From the NCBI GenBank assembly GCA_903839535.1, contig CAIMCT010000569.1, positions 1 through 35,536 on the forward strand: 35,536 nt of DNA, written 5' to 3'. The stretch is from an uncultured Desulfobacteraceae bacterium. GTDB lineage: Bacteria; Desulfobacterota; Desulfobacteria; Desulfobacterales; Desulfatirhabdiaceae. Shown here in pieces: positions 32,598 through 35,536 of the stretch (position 1 is the first letter of the stretch; each line of letters begins with the position of its first letter). A program made the position numbers and the translations under genes. Below the pieces are notes generated by a model. That model searched no databases. It was not told where the DNA came from and saw nothing but the letters and a program-made list of their open reading frames with translations.

Positions 32598-34958
32598 ATG
32601 AGCGAATATACAGTCATTAACAGCAGGGCCGTCAGGGTGGATACGCCGGACAAAGCCACGGGAAAAGCTGTTTTCATTGATGACATGACCATGCCGGGAA
32701 TGCTTTATGGCGCATTGCTGCAAAGCCCGCTGGCGCATGCCAGAATTGTCAGTATCGATACATCAAAGGCCAGGAATCTGCCAGGCGTCAAATCCGTTGT
32801 CACCGCGGCGGAGGCTGGTTTGGTCAAGTATGGTGTCAGTCCAGCCAGATACGACGAAACTCTTTTTTGTCACGAAAAAGTCCGCTATGTCGGGGATGAT
32901 ATCGCAGCCGTTGCCGCTGTGGATATGGAAACCGCACTGAAAGCCGTATCCCTGATAGAGGTCGAATATGAAGAGCTGCCTGCCGTATTCACCATTGAAG
33001 AAGCCATGAAAGCAGGTGCGCCGGTTCTTCATGATAACTATCCGGGGAACATTTGCGCCGAGGTGCATTCGGAATTCGGAAATGTAGAAGAGGCATTAGC
33101 AGACTGCGATCTGATCAAGACCACGACGTTCCAAAACAAGCGCCAGGATGCGGCTTTCATCGAACCCCAGGGGTGCATCGCATCATATGACCTTTCCGGA
33201 AATCTCACCCTTTACAGTTCTACTCAGGTTCCTCATTATGTTCAGCGAACAGTGGCTATGGTACTTAAACTTCCGGTAGGGAAAGTCCGGGTGGTCAAGC
33301 CTTATGTGGGAGCTGGATTTGGCATCAAGGCCTCGGCCAATCCCCTGGAACTCTCCGCCTGTCTTCTGTCTATGAAAACCGGAAAACCGGTCAAGATGAA
33401 TTACAACCGGGAGCAGGTCTTTCAGTATGGACGGGCCAGACATCAGTTCACTCACACCATGACAACCGGCGTAAAAAAAGACGGAACGATCATGGCGCTA
33501 AAACACCTCTGTTATCTGGACGGCGGAGCCTATTCCAGTTTCGGTATTGCAACGGTCTATTATGCAGGTTCGCTTCTGGGTGGTCCGTACAAATTGCCCA
33601 ACATGAAATACGATGGATACCGGATATACAATAACAAGCCTGCCTGCGGCGCCATGAGAGGTCATGGTGGAGTAGCGGCCAGAGCCTGCTGGGAGCAGCA
33701 GCTCGACATGATCGCCGAAGAACTTAAAATAAGTCCAATCGAACTGAGACTTAAAAACATGATGGTCGCGGGAGATGTCACCTGCAACGATCTGAATATG
33801 AGCAGTCTTGGGATGAAAGAATGTATCGAAGCCGTAAAAGATGGCTCCGAGTGGACTGCTAAAAAAGGGAAATTGCCCAAAGGCAAAGGGATTGGCATGG
33901 CCTGCGGTTTTTTTGTATCCGGGGCCGGATATCCGATCTATCGTTCGGATACGTTTCATGGCACCGTGATCGTCAAGCTCACGGAAGATGGCGGAACAGC
34001 TCTGGTCTATACGGCATCTGCCGAGATCGGACAGGGATCGGATACTACGTTTGCCATGATTGCCGCTGAAGCTTTGGGAATACGCCTGGAAGATGTCCGG
34101 CTCGAATCAGGGGACACCGATTTCGGCGTTGATCTTGGGGCCTATTCCAGCAGGCAGACACTGATGACAGGCCATGCCGTCAAGGAAGCCGCAGAAGATG
34201 CCCGTCGGCAGGTTCTTGAAGTTCTTGCCAAAGAGCTGAATGTTCCGGTTGAGAACATGGATATTAAAAACAGCCTGATCGAATTCAAACAGGGAAATGT
34301 AGATTTCACAGGGCTTCGGACCCGATACAGTAAGGAGCACCGGGGCTGGAACGACAATCCGGCGGATGGTCCGCTCACCTTCAGGGAAGCATCCAGAATT
34401 GCTTATCTTTCCAAAGGCAGCATTGTTGGTACCGGCAAATACAAGCCCCCCGAGCTTGGCGGCAAATACAAGGGGGCAACCGTGGGAACATCCCCGGCTT
34501 ATGGATGCTCGGCCCAGATCGCAGAAGTGACGGTGGATGAGGAAACCGGCCAGATCACTGTGGACAGGATTACCGATGCCCACGACTGCGGTTTGGCTAT
34601 TAATGTAACCTCAGTTGAAGGCCAGATGGAAGGTTCTGTTTCAATGGGACTGGGAGAGGCATTATTCGAGGAAGTCAAGTTTGACAAGAAGGGCCATGTC
34701 ATAAACGCAGATCTGGCGGAGTACAAGATTCCCACCATGCTTGATATGCCGCAGATCAAGACCATTATCGTGGAAAGCAACGAACCAAACGGACCTTTTG
34801 GCGCCAAGGAAGTCGGTGAGGGCGCTATCATGCCCACCATACCAGCTATCCTGAACGCTGTTTATGATGCCATCGGCGTGAGGATTCACGAACTTCCAAT
34901 GACACCGGAGCGGGTATATCTGGCAATCCAGGAAGCGAAAAAAGGCAAAACAGGCTAA
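32598..34958 (+). CDS. Molybdenum hydroxylase molybdopterin subunit
   Basis: The 786-residue protein belongs to the xanthine dehydrogenase/aldehyde oxidoreductase family (CoxL/XdhA-like). Motifs are LLQSPLAHARIVSID at the N-terminus, VGAGFGIKAS, GAMRGHGGVAARA, AEIGQGSDTTF, and GPFGAKEVGEGA, in which the Glu is the expected catalytic base. It binds the molybdenum cofactor and hydroxylates or dehydroxylates a carbon next to a heteroatom or carbonyl. The substrate cannot be named: similarity in parts to 4-hydroxybenzoyl-CoA reductase and to nicotinate/xanthine dehydrogenases is too general. The ribosome site GGAGATATCTC supports the start. Confidence 0.93.
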   Translation: MSEYTVINSRAVRVDTPDKATGKAVFIDDMTMPGMLYGALLQSPLAHARIVSIDTSKARNLPGVKSVVTAAEAGLVKYGVSPARYDETLFCHEKVRYVGDDIAAVAAVDMETALKAVSLIEVEYEELPAVFTIEEAMKAGAPVLHDNYPGNICAEVHSEFGNVEEALADCDLIKTTTFQNKRQDAAFIEPQGCIASYDLSGNLTLYSSTQVPHYVQRTVAMVLKLPVGKVRVVKPYVGAGFGIKASANPLELSACLLSMKTGKPVKMNYNREQVFQYGRARHQFTHTMTTGVKKDGTIMALKHLCYLDGGAYSSFGIATVYYAGSLLGGPYKLPNMKYDGYRIYNNKPACGAMRGHGGVAARACWEQQLDMIAEELKISPIELRLKNMMVAGDVTCNDLNMSSLGMKECIEAVKDGSEWTAKKGKLPKGKGIGMACGFFVSGAGYPIYRSDTFHGTVIVKLTEDGGTALVYTASAEIGQGSDTTFAMIAAEALGIRLEDVRLESGDTDFGVDLGAYSSRQTLMTGHAVKEAAEDARRQVLEVLAKELNVPVENMDIKNSLIEFKQGNVDFTGLRTRYSKEHRGWNDNPADGPLTFREASRIAYLSKGSIVGTGKYKPPELGGKYKGATVGTSPAYGCSAQIAEVTVDEETGQITVDRITDAHDCGLAINVTSVEGQMEGSVSMGLGEALFEEVKFDKKGHVINADLAEYKIPTMLDMPQIKTIIVESNEPNGPFGAKEVGEGAIMPTIPAILNAVYDAIGVRIHELPMTPERVYLAIQEAKKGKTG

Positions 34959-34973
34959 AGACAGCAACGATTC

Positions 34974-35007
34974 CGCTGGTTCCCATGTTGGAGTTTGGGA
35001 ACCAGCG
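34974..35007. terminator. Perfect 12-bp hairpin between large subunit and ThiF gene
   Basis: CGCTGGTTCCCA pairs perfectly with TGGGAACCAGCG around a 10-base loop. No T-run follows, so termination is uncertain. It may instead stabilise the upstream mRNA or lower expression of the ThiF gene. Confidence 0.5.
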
Positions 35008-35021
35008 AGAAAGCACATATT

Positions 35022-35536
35022 ATGGATATTCAAAATTTATGTTCCGAGGAAGCTATCCGATACAACCGGCAGCTTGTCCTGCCTGAAATCACCTTGCAAG
35101 GTCAGATCAAGCTGAAGCAGGCCAGGGTTTTGATTGCCGGTGTTGGGGGGCTTGGCTCTGTTTCAGCATACTACCTGGCAGCCGCCGGAATTGGTTCAAT
35201 CCGGATTGCCGACTGTGACTGTGTTGAATCTGGAAACCTGAATCGCCAGATCATTCATGGAACCGGCGATATCGGAAAGCCCAAGACGCTGTCCGCGCTG
35301 GAAAAACTCCGAAACCTCAATCCTTATTGCGATGTCGAGCCGATTCAGGAATTGATTTCGGATGAAAATATTCTGCCTATGGTGGAAGGCTGCACTGTCA
35401 TTCTGGATGGAACAGACAATCTGAAGGCTCGAAAAATTCTCAATCGAGCCTCCATTCTGAAAGACATTCCTTTCATTTACGGAGGAGTCGAAGGGTTTAC
35501 CGGAATGGTGAGTACATTTGTTCCCGGACAGACTCC
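35022..35536 (+). CDS. ThiF/MoeB family adenylyltransferase, cut by window end
   Basis: The first 171 residues are present (frame open at the window edge). AIRYNRQLVLPEITLQGQ and the dinucleotide-binding VLIAGVGGLGS are typical for the MoeB/ThiF/HesA family, which adenylates the C-terminus of a ubiquitin-like sulfur carrier such as MoaD. The LNRQIIHG and ILDGTDNLKARKILN segments also match. Next to a molybdenum hydroxylase it most likely acts in molybdopterin synthesis. The ATG at 35022 has a weak ribosome site (GAGAAAG). The C-terminal half is outside the window. Confidence 0.88.
   Translation, partial: MDIQNLCSEEAIRYNRQLVLPEITLQGQIKLKQARVLIAGVGGLGSVSAYYLAAAGIGSIRIADCDCVESGNLNRQIIHGTGDIGKPKTLSALEKLRNLNPYCDVEPIQELISDENILPMVEGCTVILDGTDNLKARKILNRASILKDIPFIYGGVEGFTGMVSTFVPGQT

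Overview
The window looks like chromosomal DNA of an anaerobic, probably sulfate-reducing or syntrophic, member of the Desulfobacterota (former Deltaproteobacteria, most likely Desulfobacterales). This is inferred from a complete Ech-type energy-converting [NiFe] hydrogenase operon, a molybdenum-hydroxylase cluster with its own cofactor-maturation genes (an arrangement known from sulfate reducers), and the many short palindromic repeats. No rRNA, tRNA, CRISPR array or complete transposon was seen.

Layout. 1-3184 is an accessory region, mostly on the minus strand. It holds a nested palindrome, an HTH/DUF29 gene pair with a 4-base overlap, an Ig-like fragment, an exported SH3 protein, a DUF6398-like gene and a minimal nucleotidyltransferase. 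A 74-bp direct repeat sits at the 3' end of each of the last two genes, and a MITE-like element with terminal inverted repeats lies between them. 3302-8432 (minus) is echABCDEF. Upstream on the same strand lie a membrane GAF histidine kinase (8649-10535), a receiver-only response regulator (10627-11058) and a heptad-repeat coiled-coil membrane protein (11169-11831). After a repeat-rich 0.7 kb gap, 12559-14538 (plus) encodes a helical/TPR/FGE-fold protein. Its last ~40 codons carry the pattern of a diversity-generating retroelement (DGR) variable region, yet no reverse transcriptase or template repeat is in the window.

Next come a remnant of a histidine phosphatase, a large hybrid kinase (14894-17287), a second element with related terminal repeats, a frameshifted AbiEii-like gene, and an HDOD-GAF protein whose kinase part ends in two tandem TAA codons. 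20162-24204 holds an ABC-F ATPase and an archease/RtcB RNA-repair pair bracketed by 60-bp direct repeats. A TPR outer-envelope protein and a secreted zinc metalloprotease follow on the minus strand.

26933 to the right end is a divergent molybdenum-hydroxylase locus. On the minus strand are a MoeA-like molybdopterin-binding protein, XdhC and a MocA-like nucleotidyltransferase/HD fusion. On the plus strand are a histidine phosphatase, the FAD, 2Fe-2S and molybdopterin subunits of a xanthine-dehydrogenase-family enzyme, and a ThiF/MoeB protein cut by the window end. The two arms are driven by good back-to-back sigma70-type promoters whose -35 boxes lie two bases apart.

Functionally, the minus-strand arm and flanking genes probably make and insert the modified molybdenum cofactor for the plus-strand enzyme. 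Ech would couple ferredoxin oxidation to H2 production or ion translocation. The most unusual finds are the orphan DGR-type variable protein, the two repeat families beside nucleotidyltransferase genes, and the molybdenum locus with its fused and Cys-tailed maturation proteins.
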